Of a stretch of 64,000 nt of DNA, positions 1 to 12,485 are shown piece by piece. Location: contig CM035807.1 of NCBI GenBank assembly GCA_020466095.1, positions 17,883,485-17,947,484 of the forward strand. The letters run 5' to 3'. The notes beneath the pieces are model-generated. The model had not been told where the DNA came from and did no database searches. It saw only the letters and a list, made by a program, of their open reading frames with translations. This stretch comes from Chlorops oryzae (lineage: Eukaryota; Arthropoda; Insecta; Diptera; Chloropidae). Made by a program: the position numbers and the translations under genes. Within the stretch, counting starts at the first letter, position 1, and every line of letters begins with the position of its first letter.

Positions 1-538
1 GGTTTGCCATAATTTTCAGTGGTTTCTATGACTTTTATTGTAAAGTTATATATAGTATAAAAAAGAGTGAAACTTATTTCTTTTTTTCTAATCGTTTTCG
101 AAAAATTGTTACATGTAGGGAAGGAGCCGTTTTAATGATCTATCTCTATTGAAATTTTATGGGAATGTAGGAGATCCCTAGCTTTGGTTTGGCCACATTG
201 GCTGCAGGTCAATTTTAAAACGATTTCTACTTTGGCCGAGAATTAAGTTCCGAATGTTTTGGCTCATACTTACGGCTGTTTCTAATATACCGTTTAATAT
301 TTTACTTTCTTGTCTATAAGAAAGTTTATCCTTAGATGTCCAGCTGGATACCAATCGTCTCAAAAAAATGTTAATGAATCAAAAATTGAAATGCCCTGAG
401 ACTGAATTTTTGTTTGTTTTAAAGTACTCAGTGTTGCCATCTTCATAGTTAAATCGAAAACTTTGTAGACCACTCTTGGGTACATTTTTAGGCCAGTCGA
501 GAATATGAGGCTTCAACTCATATACAAATATGAATATA

Positions 539-700
539 CAGTATACTCTCTCCTCGCGGACACTCCTTTTAAGCGGAAATTTTTTAGGAATAGTTTGGCG
601 ATCCTGCCTCTGAAATAGTTTCTTCTTAAGCTGACACCTCTATAAAGCGGACATATTTTTCGATCCGGCAGGTTGTCCGCTTTTAAGAAAGAGTACACTG
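539..700. mobile_element. Short pogo/Tc1-type miniature inverted-repeat element
   Basis: The element starts CAGTATACTCTCTCCTCGCG and its other end, read in reverse complement, starts CAGTGTACTCTTTCTT. Both ends then run into a GCGGACA motif. It is flanked by TA on each side, the target used by Tc1/mariner/pogo elements. At 162 bp it is too short to code for a transposase. A single related end (CAGTGTACTCTCATTC) occurs near 52880. Confidence 0.65.
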
Positions 701-2913
701 TATATGAAACCATAGCCAGTGGCTATCGCCCACGGCCTCGCGCCCAAAGGGGCATCGCAAGAAGTCAATTGAATGACATTAGAAGGACTTAGGCCCCGCA
801 TAGACATATTTAAGCATAAATCAGACTCCGATGAAAGCGAGCATTAGATTGAAGGATACAAGCATAGTTCATAAGTATAAAAAAATGTTATAGGAACCCG
901 CTATTTAATCTCGCCGAAGTCTAGATTAGTCCTCGCTACGCCACTGATCATAGCTGTAAATCGAAAAATTAATGATACAATTCGATTCCCGAGGCCGAAG
1001 TAGGAGTACACCGTTTATTTTAGATCTTTCTTAAAAACTCTTTTCTGGATTCACGCTGTCCAGAGTCGACTGTATTTTTACGGAAATTCTAATCAATTCT
1101 AATGACAAGTAATCAACTTCATTTCAAAATGATTAAGAAATTGTAATGATCATTACCCTCAATTCGAATTTAACAAGTCCTTTTATCGTTTTCAAAAATT
1201 CATATTTCCTAATAATTTTATCTCTTCCCACTTAAATGCAAGTCCATTCGAAAACTTTGACCGTTTTTAAAGCAACAAACCGAAAAAGTTCTTAAATAGC
1301 CTCTTTTATTACGACCCCAAAAATTGTGTATTAAGCCCTCAAAAATTTTAAGTACTCCCCATGAACACGAAATATTCGAATTTCCTTTGAGCAGCTTCAA
1401 GCGCAAAATTGAAACTGAAATTGAATTTCCAGAGCAACATATTTCCATGATGGTGCATCGAATAATGGCCGCTTAACGAGTTTGTTATCTGCATAACCTA
1501 AACGGTATTTCCCCTTAAAGGTGGCCTTATTCGAATACAATAAAGTATATGTATAAACCAAAAAAAAAAAAACGAAAGAAGGAAAAAAGTAATATTGTCA
1601 TAAGGCAAAAGAGGAAGAGCGACACAGTTTTCGAAGCTAGATTGGATATAAAATTTCTTCATAATGTCGGATACTTGATATGCACAAGTGTTTTTAATGA
1701 AATTCAGCGCACAAGGAAAAGGCGAAATCGAGCCACATGCAAGTCTAAATGTCATTTAAAATGCTCTCTTCTCTGGACATTGCATTCACACATTCATAAA
1801 TACCATATACCTATATACATATACATCCATACATGCATACATAGGAAGTAGATGGCACTTGGAACGGAAGGACTTTCACTTTAGCTGTGCTACATTAAAA
1901 AATGCTTTTGTATCTTTAAGTCGAAGTAAAGGAAAAGCCATGGAAGTCCACACATTTTGTGTGAGATTTAAGAAGGACTTTTCAAAGTACCTATCGTTTG
2001 TGGGACATTCATGATGGTCTATTAAAAGTATTGAACATCGTGCACCGGAAGAATTTCTAAACTATGTACACTGTTCATATCCAAGGACGACATTGAGTAT
2101 GATTAAGGCATAGAGTATGGGACTAAGGAGAATTTCGAATTAGATGAACTTCAACTGAGGGCATTATTTTAAGGTCCTTTCAAGTCTTACGATGTTCTGA
2201 TAAAATTTCACAAAAATTTTATTTTTGCGCAATCTCCATTAACTTCAATACATAAAAAGTGGGCGTGGCAAAGGAAAAGCTTTGAAATGATATATACATA
2301 TGACTCCAAAACCGATTGACCGATCAGACGATCGAAAACTCTTGCCGGAGAGATTTTGATCGTTTCAATATCGTTCAAATTTGGAGGGGCCTTCGAACCC
2401 CCAAAATGGCCCCCAATACATTAACTGTTAATTCGATCCAGTTCGATACCCAATGGAAATTTAGCTAATACCAAAGCGATCGTCGCGTTCCTTAGCTCTT
2501 CGATCATGTTTCGACATTAACTCATCGCCTAAATTTAGATTTTATGCATTCCCGTATACCATTCATTTGTGTGGGACTCTAAAAATAGCTTCTCTCATTT
2601 TAATCGCTTTATAATTTTAGTTTTTTTAAATCTATAAATGGAAAGTTCGATTAAGGTTTCTGTCATAATTCTATCTGACGACCGCTGAATGGAAGGAGAA
2701 ATTAAAAATTTGTAATTATTTAGCGCTAATATAGGTACATACAAATGTACTCCATGGTTTGAGTATAGAAAACCCAGGTTCTCTCAATGAAAAACTTCGA
2801 TTTGTGACACGGTTTTTATACCCGGCACACTCTGTATGTCGGCCCTTTGACACGCCCATTTTTTTGTATTTTTTTTTTTTAAGAAAATGAATCAATTTTA
2901 ACGTCTTAAGGTG

Positions 2914-3177
2914 AGATCCCACTATCTGCGCAAACAGCACAATCTGCGCCGATTTTTATCGGGCCAGATCGGCACAAGTTTCAACAATTTCCACAATCAT
3001 TGCTTGGGCTCACATTATCGTCACCTATTGTCAAAAATATATCGGGGAACAATAAAATTGGGACAAAAATCTTTCAAGAAGATCACACTTGTCAGCATCA
3101 GAGTCCGAAAATTTCGTTCACACTATCGGCGCTTTGATTTCGGCAAAAATCGGCGCACTGCGCAGATACAGGGATCC
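2914..3177. mobile_element. Miniature inverted-repeat element
   Basis: The left end contains GATCCCACTATCTGCGC and a further AATCTGCGCCGATTTTTATC; the right end read in reverse has GATCCCTGTATCTGCGC and TGCGCCGATTTTTGCC. The two ends therefore form an imperfect inverted repeat of about 50 bp around an AT-rich centre. The overlapping open frames are a by-product of this. No target duplication could be fixed, so the borders are approximate. Confidence 0.5.
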
Positions 3178-4277
3178 GGGCTTTAGAATAAGAAGAAATT
3201 TCAAAATTTTCATTAAAAAAAATCTCGAAACGTTGATATCCACCAACAGTCAATCCATATCAGCGGACAATCGAATGCGTCATTGCCGAATTAACTCACG
3301 GAAAAATTCTATTTAACCCGTTTGCGCTCTCTGCACACTGTTAACAATAGAATTTCTTCGTACACTTAGGCGTCGGATATAACTATTGAGATAAAAATAC
3401 AATTGCAATTGAGATATTTTAATTCAAAATCAACATGTTATCAAAGCATACACCCTAAGCTTATGCCTAATTAAACTTTGTGGAAGTTTTTCAAATTAAA
3501 ACAACTAAGGGTGTTATAGTTAGGCAAGCCTTTCAATAGAATGCCCAACACAGATGCTTAAATAATTTTTCAAAAACACGCCCGAAAATCAGAACCCTTT
3601 TAAAAGGATATTCTAGAGATTTTTAAGGCCATAAGGGGCCCCATATACCGACTTTTGTTCAATTTATTTATGAAAACACCCCTTTGTCACGCCCACTTTT
3701 CCCAATTTTTGAATATGCTCAAATTCGAAATTTCATTCAATTATTTCGAAAAAGGCCGATTTTGGGTCAGTTTTGGGATTTTTGTGATAGACCCTAGTAG
3801 CGGAGGTAGCCCTAATAATTGTCCGATCGGGTCCAATCTCGAACTCAACAAAGGGCTGATTGGTTTACAAAATCCCCTTATAAGAAAATATTTCAATGAA
3901 GCATAATTAAAAGACCTTAGGGATATATTTCAGTGGAATGAGCTTGAAGACTTTACCGGAATTTTTTCATTCTTTTTAATGCATTTTTTTTTTATCGATT
4001 TGAAGACATCTTTTCCTAGTCTTAATTATAAGGCATTACATACTTACAAAATATTAATCTGCATTTTAGGGGTGTTTGAGGCCCTAAGCCCTCGTGCCGT
4101 CTTGGCTAGGTGTCTGCCTTAATCTACATATCAAACATCATCAAAGTAGTTCAACTCCTTCGACTTCGGTCAGACAAATCCCGATAAAATCTGCACCGTT
4201 ATCAAGGGTTTCTAGACCAACGTTGAGATTAAATAGAAATTAATTTTCCGCAGCGTAAAGTATGGGAATTTAGATTT

Positions 4278-4592
4278 CTGTCCATTTACCCCGAATGGTA
4301 AAGTCTGTTGACAACACGGAAAACATATCGATAGACCAATATATAGTCCAAATAATGTAGAGCTCTACAATTTAGAGTATTTCCCGGATATAAGCACCAT
4401 CAAACATACAAGCAAACTTGTCGATATAAGCGAGGAAAGCATTTATCCAATTGAAGTCAGTAGAATAAAGGACAGGGAATACTGTACATGGAACTAGTGG
4501 GAATTTGCGTGTAAATTTTATTGAGAACAAAAGCGATAAAAGGACAATCTTGGGCTTCCTATGGGAAATTAACTCAAGAAAATATCCCAAAC
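4278..4592 (+). repeat. Direct repeat flanking the Kazal gene, copy 1
   Basis: This segment is clearly similar, in the same orientation, to 5861-6232. Shared stretches include ATCGATAGACCAATATATAG, GCGAGGAAAGCATTTATCC and CAATCTTGGGCTTCCTATGG. Compared with copy 2 it lacks about 65 bp in the middle. Nothing in it looks coding. The pair brackets the small secreted-peptide gene at 5.0 kb. Confidence 0.75.
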
Positions 4593-4920
4593 CATTTCTA
4601 GACGTTGCCAGCAATAAACCCCAAACACACTGTGTATGGGTATTAAACACAATTGTTTTAATTTTCTATATAATTTCCTTAAAATTCAAATTTTCTTGTT
4701 GAGTCAAAAATTTACGTTTAGACAATTAAGGAAATAGTTTAACGGTTCATGGAGATTAAATTTTTTTTTGAAAATATCTTCTAAGCCATTTCGCTATCAT
4801 TTACGGCAAGTCGTTATGGGAAATAAGCTCCATTAAAATGATCACCTAAACAAATATTTTGCTATAATGCAATCTTAAAGCCACAGAAATAAATCTGCAT
4901 AAGATTTACGAAAATTCGCG

Positions 4921-4960
4921 TATATATAAAACGTATCTCTCAGATAGCAGATATCATTTC
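4921..4960 (+). promoter_or_regulatory. TATA box and initiator for the Kazal-type gene
   Basis: A TATATATAAA sequence at 4921-4930 is followed by TCATTT at 4954-4959, a good match to the insect initiator. Spacing from the TATA box to the initiator A (4956) is about 33 bp, as expected for a TATA-dependent promoter. This would give a leader of about 48 nt before the ATG at 5004. Such compact TATA promoters are usual for highly expressed, tissue-specific secreted peptides. Confidence 0.6.
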
Positions 4961-5003
4961 ACTTTCACTCGTTGAGGGCAGCAGCATTGGAACTTTTTTC
5001 AAA

Positions 5004-5389
5004 ATGGTTCTCAATGCTAAATTGATCGTATTTTTTGCTCTCATCGTGGCCACAGGCGCATGGTGGGTGCGTCCAAACTGCCCGAGGTTTTGCACACTAC
5101 AGTATGCACCGATTTGTGCCAATTGCACTGGACAGCTGACAACTTTTGGAAATGGCTGCCGATTGAGTGTGTTCAATTGTCGCACCCGAAACCGTAAGTA
5201 AAATTTTGGCATTTTAAATGCAATCGAACTGAATTGAAATTGAGAAATTCCTCTCTTCAATTAAGCTTGCTCATTCGTCAGTAATCTCGCATGCAATGCC
5301 ACAGTTGCTTAGCACTTTCATCAGGTTGTGACAAGATACCTACCATCGTGGAAATCCATTATTTACATATAAGGACACAAAAATACTAA
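5004..5389 (+). CDS. Secreted small Kazal-type (vasotab-like) peptide
   Basis: Exon 1 (5004-5193) encodes a hydrophobic signal peptide of about 20 residues ending near ...VATGA, then a cysteine-rich domain with the order NCPRFC, API-C, GNGC and FNC, which is the core of an atypical Kazal domain. Members of this family in flies include protease inhibitors and the horsefly salivary peptide vasotab. The frame runs into a strong donor (ACC|GTAAGTA) with one base left over. Exon 2 would start at 5313 or 5325, both in the same frame, supply the last cysteine (GCDK or RCDK) and stop at TAA 5387-5389, giving roughly 85-89 residues. A polyadenylation motif follows at about 5543. One extra cysteine (ANC) is unusual. 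Target and activity cannot be told from sequence. The first exon is solid; the second is inferred. Confidence 0.6.
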
Positions 5390-5860
5390 CAGCTTTTAAA
5401 TGATGTACCTACTTCGATAATGTGAAGGCTTCGTGATTAACAAACGCTCCAAGAAACAAACTGCTCAAAAGGCTCTGGAGGTTCCTATGCAAAAAATTAA
5501 TATATATAATAATTTGTTTGTATAATTTAATTTGAAGCCTAAAATAAAACCGCAATAATAAGAACTGTAAGTTATTTAATACTAATGAAAAGGCAGAGGA
5601 ATATAGCTTTGCTGAAGTTTAAATGATCTATCTAAACCTATTTATGGTGATCTTCTATAAGGAAATCGGCAAGCTAAAGCTCCTAAGTTCAACTACAACA
5701 TATGATCTCTCTCGCTTCCTCTCGCTCGCTCCCTCATACCGATTTCAGCAATTCATGGATTCGTTCGATTTTATTCGATATATTAACTGGTAGGTACTTT
5801 CTTCAAAAATTCTGCACACTCTCAGTGCCATTTATCGCACTCAGGGCCAGTGCTGGGATA

Positions 5861-6232
5861 TCTGTCTATTAACCCCGAACGGTAAACTCTGTTGACACCG
5901 CGGAAAAATATCGATAGACCAATATATAGTCTTATTCAGCTTTATATTATACAGTACTTCCCGGATATGAGCACCATCAGAAATTATGAAAAAACTTGTC
6001 GATACAAGCGAGGAAAGCATTTATCCAATTGAAGTCAGTAGAATAAAGGATGACAACGGTACAGTTTCGATCTTTTTAAGGGATGGGGTGCTTATATACG
6101 GGTTGCATATGTCCAGGGAATACTTTACATTGAACTAGTGGGAATTTTCGTGTACATTTTATTGAGAACAAAAGCGATAAAATGGTCAATCTTGGGCTTC
6201 CTATGGGAAATTCACGCAAGAAAACATCCCAA
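5861..6232 (+). repeat. Direct repeat flanking the Kazal gene, copy 2
   Basis: This is the second, longer copy of the repeat at 4278-4592, in the same orientation. It has an extra internal segment of about 65 bp (around 6049-6113) absent from copy 1. The similarity stops at about 6232, close to where copy 1 also ends (CATCCCAA compared with TATCCCAA). It could be a dispersed transposon relic or the product of a local duplication of the gene's flanks. Confidence 0.7.
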
Positions 6233-6545
6233 CACTACTGAATGCCTTTGCTATCAGCTTGGCTTTGATTGCTTGAGATCCAACCACAATTGGACTGAAC
6301 CTATTCAAACTGGCTAGAGAAAGTCCCCCCGATGCTTTAAAAGTCTCCATTAAAAATTAAAGAGATAACAATAAGGTTTTAACTATAGCAAGAGAACCCA
6401 TAAATAACGTCGATTAGGAAAAAAATTATTTTTTTTTTAGATTCTAAATTTTGATGGCCGTGAGATAAGGTTTTGCCAGACTCTCAAGATTTTTTTCTTG
6501 CTTGGTTTTTATAAAGTTCTTTTTGGTATATTGTACATATATATA

Positions 6546-7152
6546 CAGGGTGTTCCGTTTGTGATGGTCAACCGGTCGGGAGCTGATAGAGGGGGTCAGA
6601 ACTAACAAAAAATCGTATGGCAGGGGGCTCCAAAATGCACCCCTGAGGAGTATAAGGAAAAAAAATTTGCGTTGTTTCAGAAAAAAACACGCCTTCAGTA
6701 ACGTTTAAAATCAAGATAAAAATTTTAATGCAGCTCGACAGAGAATTGTCAGACCTTTCTAGGCGTATAAAATAGTCTTATACTTTATTGCAGCTTCAAG
6801 GGTATTTGAGCCTTCAAAGTCAAAATTTTAAAATTTTTTAAACATTTTTTGACTTTGAGAGCCATTTTGGTATAAAAAAAGTCCTATTAACACCCACATT
6901 TTTTATTTTATTCAAAATGCTGGATCAATTTCCTTTAATTTGGTACCCCATATGTTTAATAAATTTTTTGAAAATAAGATGAGAAAATTAAATATCTTTA
7001 TTTTTTTTCTGAAATAACTGCAAATTTCTTTCTTTCCCTTATAACTCCTCAGGGGTGCATTTTGGACCCCCCCCCTGCCATACGATTTTTTGTTAGTTCT
7101 GACCCCGTCTATCAGCTCCCGACCGGTTGACCATCACAAACGGGACACCCTG
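6546..7152. mobile_element. Foldback MITE with about 110-bp inverted repeats and TA flanks
   Basis: The left end CAGGGTGTTCCGTTTGTGAT is matched by the reverse complement of the right end, which begins CAGGGTGTCCCGTTTGTGAT. The similarity continues for about 110 bp through the GACCGGTTG and GTATGGCAGGGGG motifs. TA flanks both ends (6544-6545, 7153-7154), suggesting a Tc1/mariner-mobilised element. The 607-bp body has no significant open frame. The two arms differ at only a few positions, so insertion is fairly recent or the arms have been homogenised. Confidence 0.85.
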
Positions 7153-7159
7153 TATATAC

Positions 7160-9224
7160 ATTTATTTATAAACGCTTTTGTTATTTTTCTCCACTCTATC
7201 GAGTTTTTTTTCTAATCTTCTTTGTGTTTTGAGCTGCACTCAGAGGAACTAATATTGATGCTGTCACCTTTGTTCTGAAGAACCTTCTTCAGTTGAACGT
7301 TTTTTTGGATAAAAGAATTATTTTCGTAACCTTGACTAGGTCGATAAATAAAAATTTCTGGAATATTTGAGTTTGGGTTTTCGTATTGGGGAAAAAATTA
7401 GGTACACTGAGAAGAAAAAATTTCTTTTCTTGAATAATTTGTGTGACTTATAAAAGGGTTCAAACCGGTCGTGTCAAACCTATAGTAATACATTTTCTTA
7501 CCTTACTTTTTCCGATGATTTTCTTTTTGTTTTTTTTTCTGCCAAATTTATTCATTGCGTGATCTGCAATAAAATCAACCAGAAAACCGTTTCACTTCAG
7601 TTCCATGACCGCCATCTTTGCCACGAAGACAAAGACACTTCCGGTTATGCTTGAAGTGAGATTATCTCAACGTTGTCGAATTCAATTTAATTTGGTATCT
7701 CCATTTAAGCTCCATTCTGTGGAAAAGGAAAAGGAAAATTCTTAAGCTATGTATATGATATATATTTGTTGTATATGCTTCCTTTAGAAGTTTTTAAGAA
7801 AAGCATGAATTGGAGGGAAAAAGAAGTTAAGGATTTTTTTTTTGCTTTAAGTTCTTTCATCTTAACCTTGAGAAAGTTAAGCCTGATATAAATCTCTTCC
7901 TCATATGCTACCCTCCTTTGTTCCCCTTGAAATTCGTCTATTTAAAAACAAAATCCTTCTTTCATGTTCAAACGTGAAGCCTCAAAGGCCATGGAATCAT
8001 GATCAGATGAGTGCAAGAATTTTTACTTTCCGTCTTTTTATAGTTTTCTCTTTTGTTCTTCATCACTCCTTAATCTAAGTACATCCCGAATAGATTCATG
8101 AAAGTAAATCCCACTCTTCACTTTGAGGTCCACAAAAAAAAAACACAATTTTATTTATTTTCATTTATTTTTTGCTTCCTTCTCGTCATTTCTGTTGGAA
8201 ATAGCTTTTTACCTTTGCATTAAAAATTGTTTCCTCCTCCCATGGTGCATACGCTGGTGCGACTGTTTGCTTTGTAAGCATTTATTGTTGTTTCCATCCG
8301 GCCAAAAAAAGAGGAATATATATATTCATATTAATGGAAAAAAATAGAGTCCCTTAAAGGTTTTTCTTAGTATTTTTCCTTCAATGGAATTTTTCTATGG
8401 CTACGTTTTCCACCTGGTGCTTGGTACTTGTTTGCGCTCGTTTCTGGGAATTCACTTTATTTTTGATTTTTTATTTTTCATTTTTATTTTTATTTTTTCG
8501 CTTTGTTTTCCAGTGGCAGACAATTGATTTACGTTGTATTTATTCCCGGAATGATGGCGATAGCCATTGAGGCTTAGCACGATTTCAAAACTAAATGAAT
8601 AAAAAACCATTACGAGGGCTGACTCATAAGTTGCGGCAAGTCTCGCTTACAGTGGTATAATGCAAAAATAACACGCCCTGCTTTCAAACTTAGACATCTT
8701 GAAATAATTCTTAAAAATTGAGACATGAAATCTTAGTGAAGAATTGTCCTAACTTAGAAACCAACTCAAATGCACGAAAATGACGACTTAACTTGGCAGA
8801 TTTTTTTTTATCGTGAGAGCTTTTATCCGGGTTGCATGATCGGAACAAGTTCATGAAAAACTTTTCAGGATTTTTTGGGGTACGAATGGATTCAAATCTT
8901 TTGAAATTCTTTGCACTAAAGACAAGAAAATGAATTTTTATGGAAGATTTACGAACTTTTCCATCGCACATCGTAATTTCCTTTGCAGCTGAATGCACCC
9001 AGAGCACCCAAACGGGCGATTTAGAATCAAAAAGGCCGCAGGTGAGAGCTCGTTTTATTATAAGCAATTTCTTTTTCCCCGCTTTTTTGTTTTATTTTGT
9101 GGTCTTTCTATTGCTCCAAACTTCCTTTGTTCTCCTTTTTGAAATTTGTGGCGGCAATTTAGTCGAAAAGGGAGTTTGCTACATGTACCTATGTCGTCTT
9201 CTAACGGATTGTCAAATAAATAAG
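7160..9224. other. Intergenic, no gene recognised
   Basis: AT-rich unique-looking sequence. The open frames at 8123-8347, 8711-9067 and 8940-9227 overlap on both strands, have no recognisable domain and run through low-complexity T tracts. I do not support any of them as genes. Confidence 0.4.
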
Positions 9225-10200
9225 TAAAAAATATTTTTTTAAAAATATAAAAAGATAAATAAAAAACAATAAAAATTAAAAAATTAATTTATAAAAATTA
9301 TAAATAAATATAAACAATTTATTTATAAAATTTATAAATAAAAATAAATAAATATATAAAAAAATAAAGCTAGAAAAAACAATAAATAAGTAAAAAGATT
9401 AAAAAAAAAAATTAATAAATATAAAAAAGTAGATTAATAAAATATAAAAAATAAATAAAAAATAAATATAAAAAATTTAACAATTATAATAAATAAAGTT
9501 AATAAAAATAATAAAATAAATTAATAAAAATAATTAAATTAAAAAAATAAATAAATTAAAAAAAATCAAAATAAATATATATTTTAACAAAAAAAATAAA
9601 TTAAAATAAATACTCAATAAAAAAGTAAATAAGTATATTTTAAAAAATAATTGATTAGATTTAAGTAAATGTGTCAATTTAATTAAAGCTATAAAATTAA
9701 AAAATAAGATAATTAAAAAAAATATAATATAAAAACTAAATAAAAAAAATAAAATAAATATAAAAAATAATATTAAAAAAATAAATAAAATAACTATAAA
9801 AGATAAAAACATTAGTAAAATAAATATAATAAAAATAAAATAATTAAATAAAATAGAAAAATATAGAAAAATAAAAATAGAAAAATAATAATAAATAATA
9901 AGGTTTAAATAAATAATAACTAAATAAAATAAATAATAAATAAATTAAAGATAAATAAATTATAAGAAAAATAAATAAGTAAAAAATGAAATACAATAAA
10001 TGAATATAAACAAATAAATAAATTCTTCTTTTTGCGTGCCTATCCCGGGTCCGCAAAATAAATAAATAAAAAGATAAATCAATCAATCATAAAAAATAAA
10101 AAATAAAATAAAAATCAAAAAGGAAATAAAAAATTAATGAATAAAAAAAATATATAAATAAATAACTAAATTAATAAATAAAAAAAAGCAAAATTCAAAC
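9225..10200. repeat. One-kilobase A/T-only low-complexity tract
   Basis: Almost the whole segment consists of A and T, with A strongly favoured on the plus strand and irregular AAATA / AATAAATA units. It is interrupted mainly by a short GC-containing island at about 10021-10060 that includes GCCTATCCCGGGTCCGC. Long open frames on the minus strand (F/I/L/Y only) are compositional artefacts. Confidence 0.9.
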
Positions 10201-10826
10201 AAATTTTTTCAAAGATCTTTTTATTACGCATTTAGAGTGCATAGAAGTCGTGGTCGATGGTACTTTTCTATTAGAAAACTTGAATAGAATTTCCGGGATC
10301 TCCTTTGTTGTGGACTTTAATTTCATTTGCTTTTCAATTGTTGCACGTTTTTGTCCGTTTTCTTTGAGCGATTCTTTGATTTAAATACACAACAATATAG
10401 CTTTTCCAAGAGATCTTTTGAATAGATTTAATTGAATAAACGATTTAAAGGCGCAATTTTTTCTTTCATACCTTCTAAAAAAAAAAAAAAGGATACAGCC
10501 TTCATTTGGATGTCGTCATTTAAATTTGAATAATTTTAATAAGCTCTTGCATTTTGTTTTAAAAGGATAAATTTAAAGGATAGCGATATCGTTAGTTGGA
10601 GGTGAGGAAATCGGTTCGAATTTTCCTTCAGGACGCATGAGTTTTCCTTAAAATTTCATTGGTTCCTTAAATTTTAAAGTACTCAACTTCCGAAAGACCT
10701 AACACAGAGCTCACAAGCAGAATTTCGTCTCTTTGAACAAGCACACAAGGGACATCGCGTTAAAACGTTTTAGCCCATATGGTGCTCTGAAGAGAGAAAC
10801 AAGGAACAAATTTCCTCAACATGCTC

Positions 10827-10857
<31 letters not shown>

Positions 10858-12231
10858 GTAAGACAGCAACTTTTGTTTTTCAATTTGCCAAGGACTCGGT
10901 TATTTTTCTTGATTCTTCTATGTTTTGTTTCAACAAAATTTATTTGTATTGATGAAGAGGTATGAGGGTAACTTTCTATGACTGTGAGTACAACCTTTTC
11001 TTTTTTTTTTTTGTTTTTTTTTGTCGTCTTTTTCATTATACAGTTCAAGGATGCTAGATTTGATTGTTGGTCTCTCATACAGAATTTGACATCTTAACAT
11101 GGTTTTTTAACTTTCGACTTGGGTAATTTATTTTTATGTTTATTCTCTTCTTTCTTTGTTGTTGTTGTTCCTGTTGTTTTCCAAAGCATAGGAGAAGAGA
11201 ACCCTTTTTTCGGAAGGATGAATGAATTGTTTTTGTATACTTTGGTGCTGGGTGAAGCTCTTTGCCTTCATAAAGAGTTAATCAGTTTATATATTTTCTT
11301 TTTAACAAAATGTTTATGGGTTTTTTCCCGTTTTTTTTTTGTTGCTTTTTTTTTTTTTTTTTTATTTTTGACCAAAAGGTCTGATTGTATTGCGCTGTTA
11401 AAAGTTGAGCTATCTCAATAAAATGTTTTGCCGAGGCAAGGCGCGATGGCGGCTTTAATATGGCATCCAATTTTGGTTGACCTATTTTACATTTGCTAGC
11501 GACATCGAAGGCTATAAACTTAAATCGTTATTGTTTACAATTTTGTGAAAGGAATTGGATAATTTGATTTGGTGGAGTGCTTGAGCACTCAAGGAGAAGT
11601 TTCTTCATTACCGGAGGATTTCACTTACAAATAAATATCTACTCCGAACGGGGAGAGCTTCGGAGAAGGTTGTTATATGTCAGATTTCAAATATAAATAT
11701 TTTTCCTCTTCTTCATAGTATTGGCCTTGAAAAATTTTCAATGAATATTCTATGTATTTCATCAGTTTTGCCGATAAGGACATTTATGAAAATTGATTAA
11801 TTTTTTAACATTTTTGATCGTACTTGGTAAATTATGAAAAAAGGATCCAAAACAGAAATTCCCCTTAAAAGTTAAAAGGTGTTAAATGGTGATGGTACAG
11901 TATGAGTATCCTTCAAATTTATGCGAAAAACCATATCCCTAAAGTAGTGTCTCGCAGTCGTTGTTAGATGACACCATGAGTTCGTTTGATTTTGAAGAGG
12001 TTGAATCAGGGACGTAGATAGAGAAAGAGTGCTTTAGTAGTGCTTATATTGGGCACAGTGATATATTGAATAATTATGAAACATTAATAAAAAAAATTTT
12101 GGGGGGGAACAGAGGAAGTTTCGAGAGCTTTGGACCAAAAACCCAAAAAATCCTAAAAATTCATGACGTCCGATTTCGATGAAAGTTCATCTTATAGAAT
12201 ATGTGAGAAATACTAAGAATTTAGGCGATAA
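10201..12231. other. Intergenic, homopolymer-rich, no gene recognised
   Basis: Contains several T or A runs longer than 15 bp (for example near 10830 and 11340) and no frame with a recognisable domain. The longest frames (10770-11078, 11119-11421) run through these homopolymers and lie on opposite strands. Nothing else could be supported. Confidence 0.4.
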
Positions 12232-12345
12232 CATTTTTTCAAAAAAAAAAAACGATTACAACTAGTCCTTTTTGGACCAGTTTGGGACTGGGCCCTAACT
12301 AGACTAGTTGTAATCAGTTTTTTGAAAAAATTTCAGAAAAAGGAG
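12232..12345. repeat. Short inverted repeat (hairpin)
   Basis: The arms CGATTACAACTAGTC (near 12255) and GACTAGTTGTAATCAG (near 12303) are inverted copies, extended by A-run/T-run flanks that also pair (TTTTTTCAAAAAA compared with TTTTTTGAAAAAA). The loop is about 35 bp and GC-richer. It resembles a relic miniature element. Confidence 0.55.
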
Positions 12346-12442
12346 GGCCTACAGGCGATTTAATTTAAAGACTTAAAAATTTTTTAAAGCTTTATCGGTG
12401 AATTTGGCATGCTCTAATATAAAACGTTCAACAATAAAATAT

Positions 12443-12485
12443 TTAACCCTTTACTGCATGATATATTAAAAAATTGGCAAAAAAT
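12443..12485. mobile_element. Single end of a piggyBac-like miniature element
   Basis: TTAA at 12443-12446 is followed by CCCTTTACTGCATGATATA, matching the left end of the complete element at 63242-63508 and its internal copy near 63388. The other end was not found nearby, so this is a decayed or truncated copy. Confidence 0.55.

Larger units (their letters stand above)
1..4258. other. Intergenic, repeat-derived, no gene recognised
   Basis: Only short open frames without recognisable domains occur here. The stretch holds a short pogo-type miniature element (539-700) and a second miniature element (about 2914-3177), listed separately. Patches such as the phrase GTGGGCGTGGCA near 2250, and CACGCCCA/CACGCCCAC near 2850 and 3690, look like decayed copies of one dispersed repeat. 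I see no coding exon that joins into a longer frame. Confidence 0.5.

Noticed and set aside
8711..9227. 118-codon minus frame and 95-codon plus frame as genes
   Set aside because: They overlap on opposite strands, lack domains and run through T-rich runs; the match to transposase that I looked for was not present.
9534..10086. Long minus-strand open frames in the A/T-only tract
   Set aside because: They code only for F, I, L, Y and similar residues and follow from composition; no start context or conservation.
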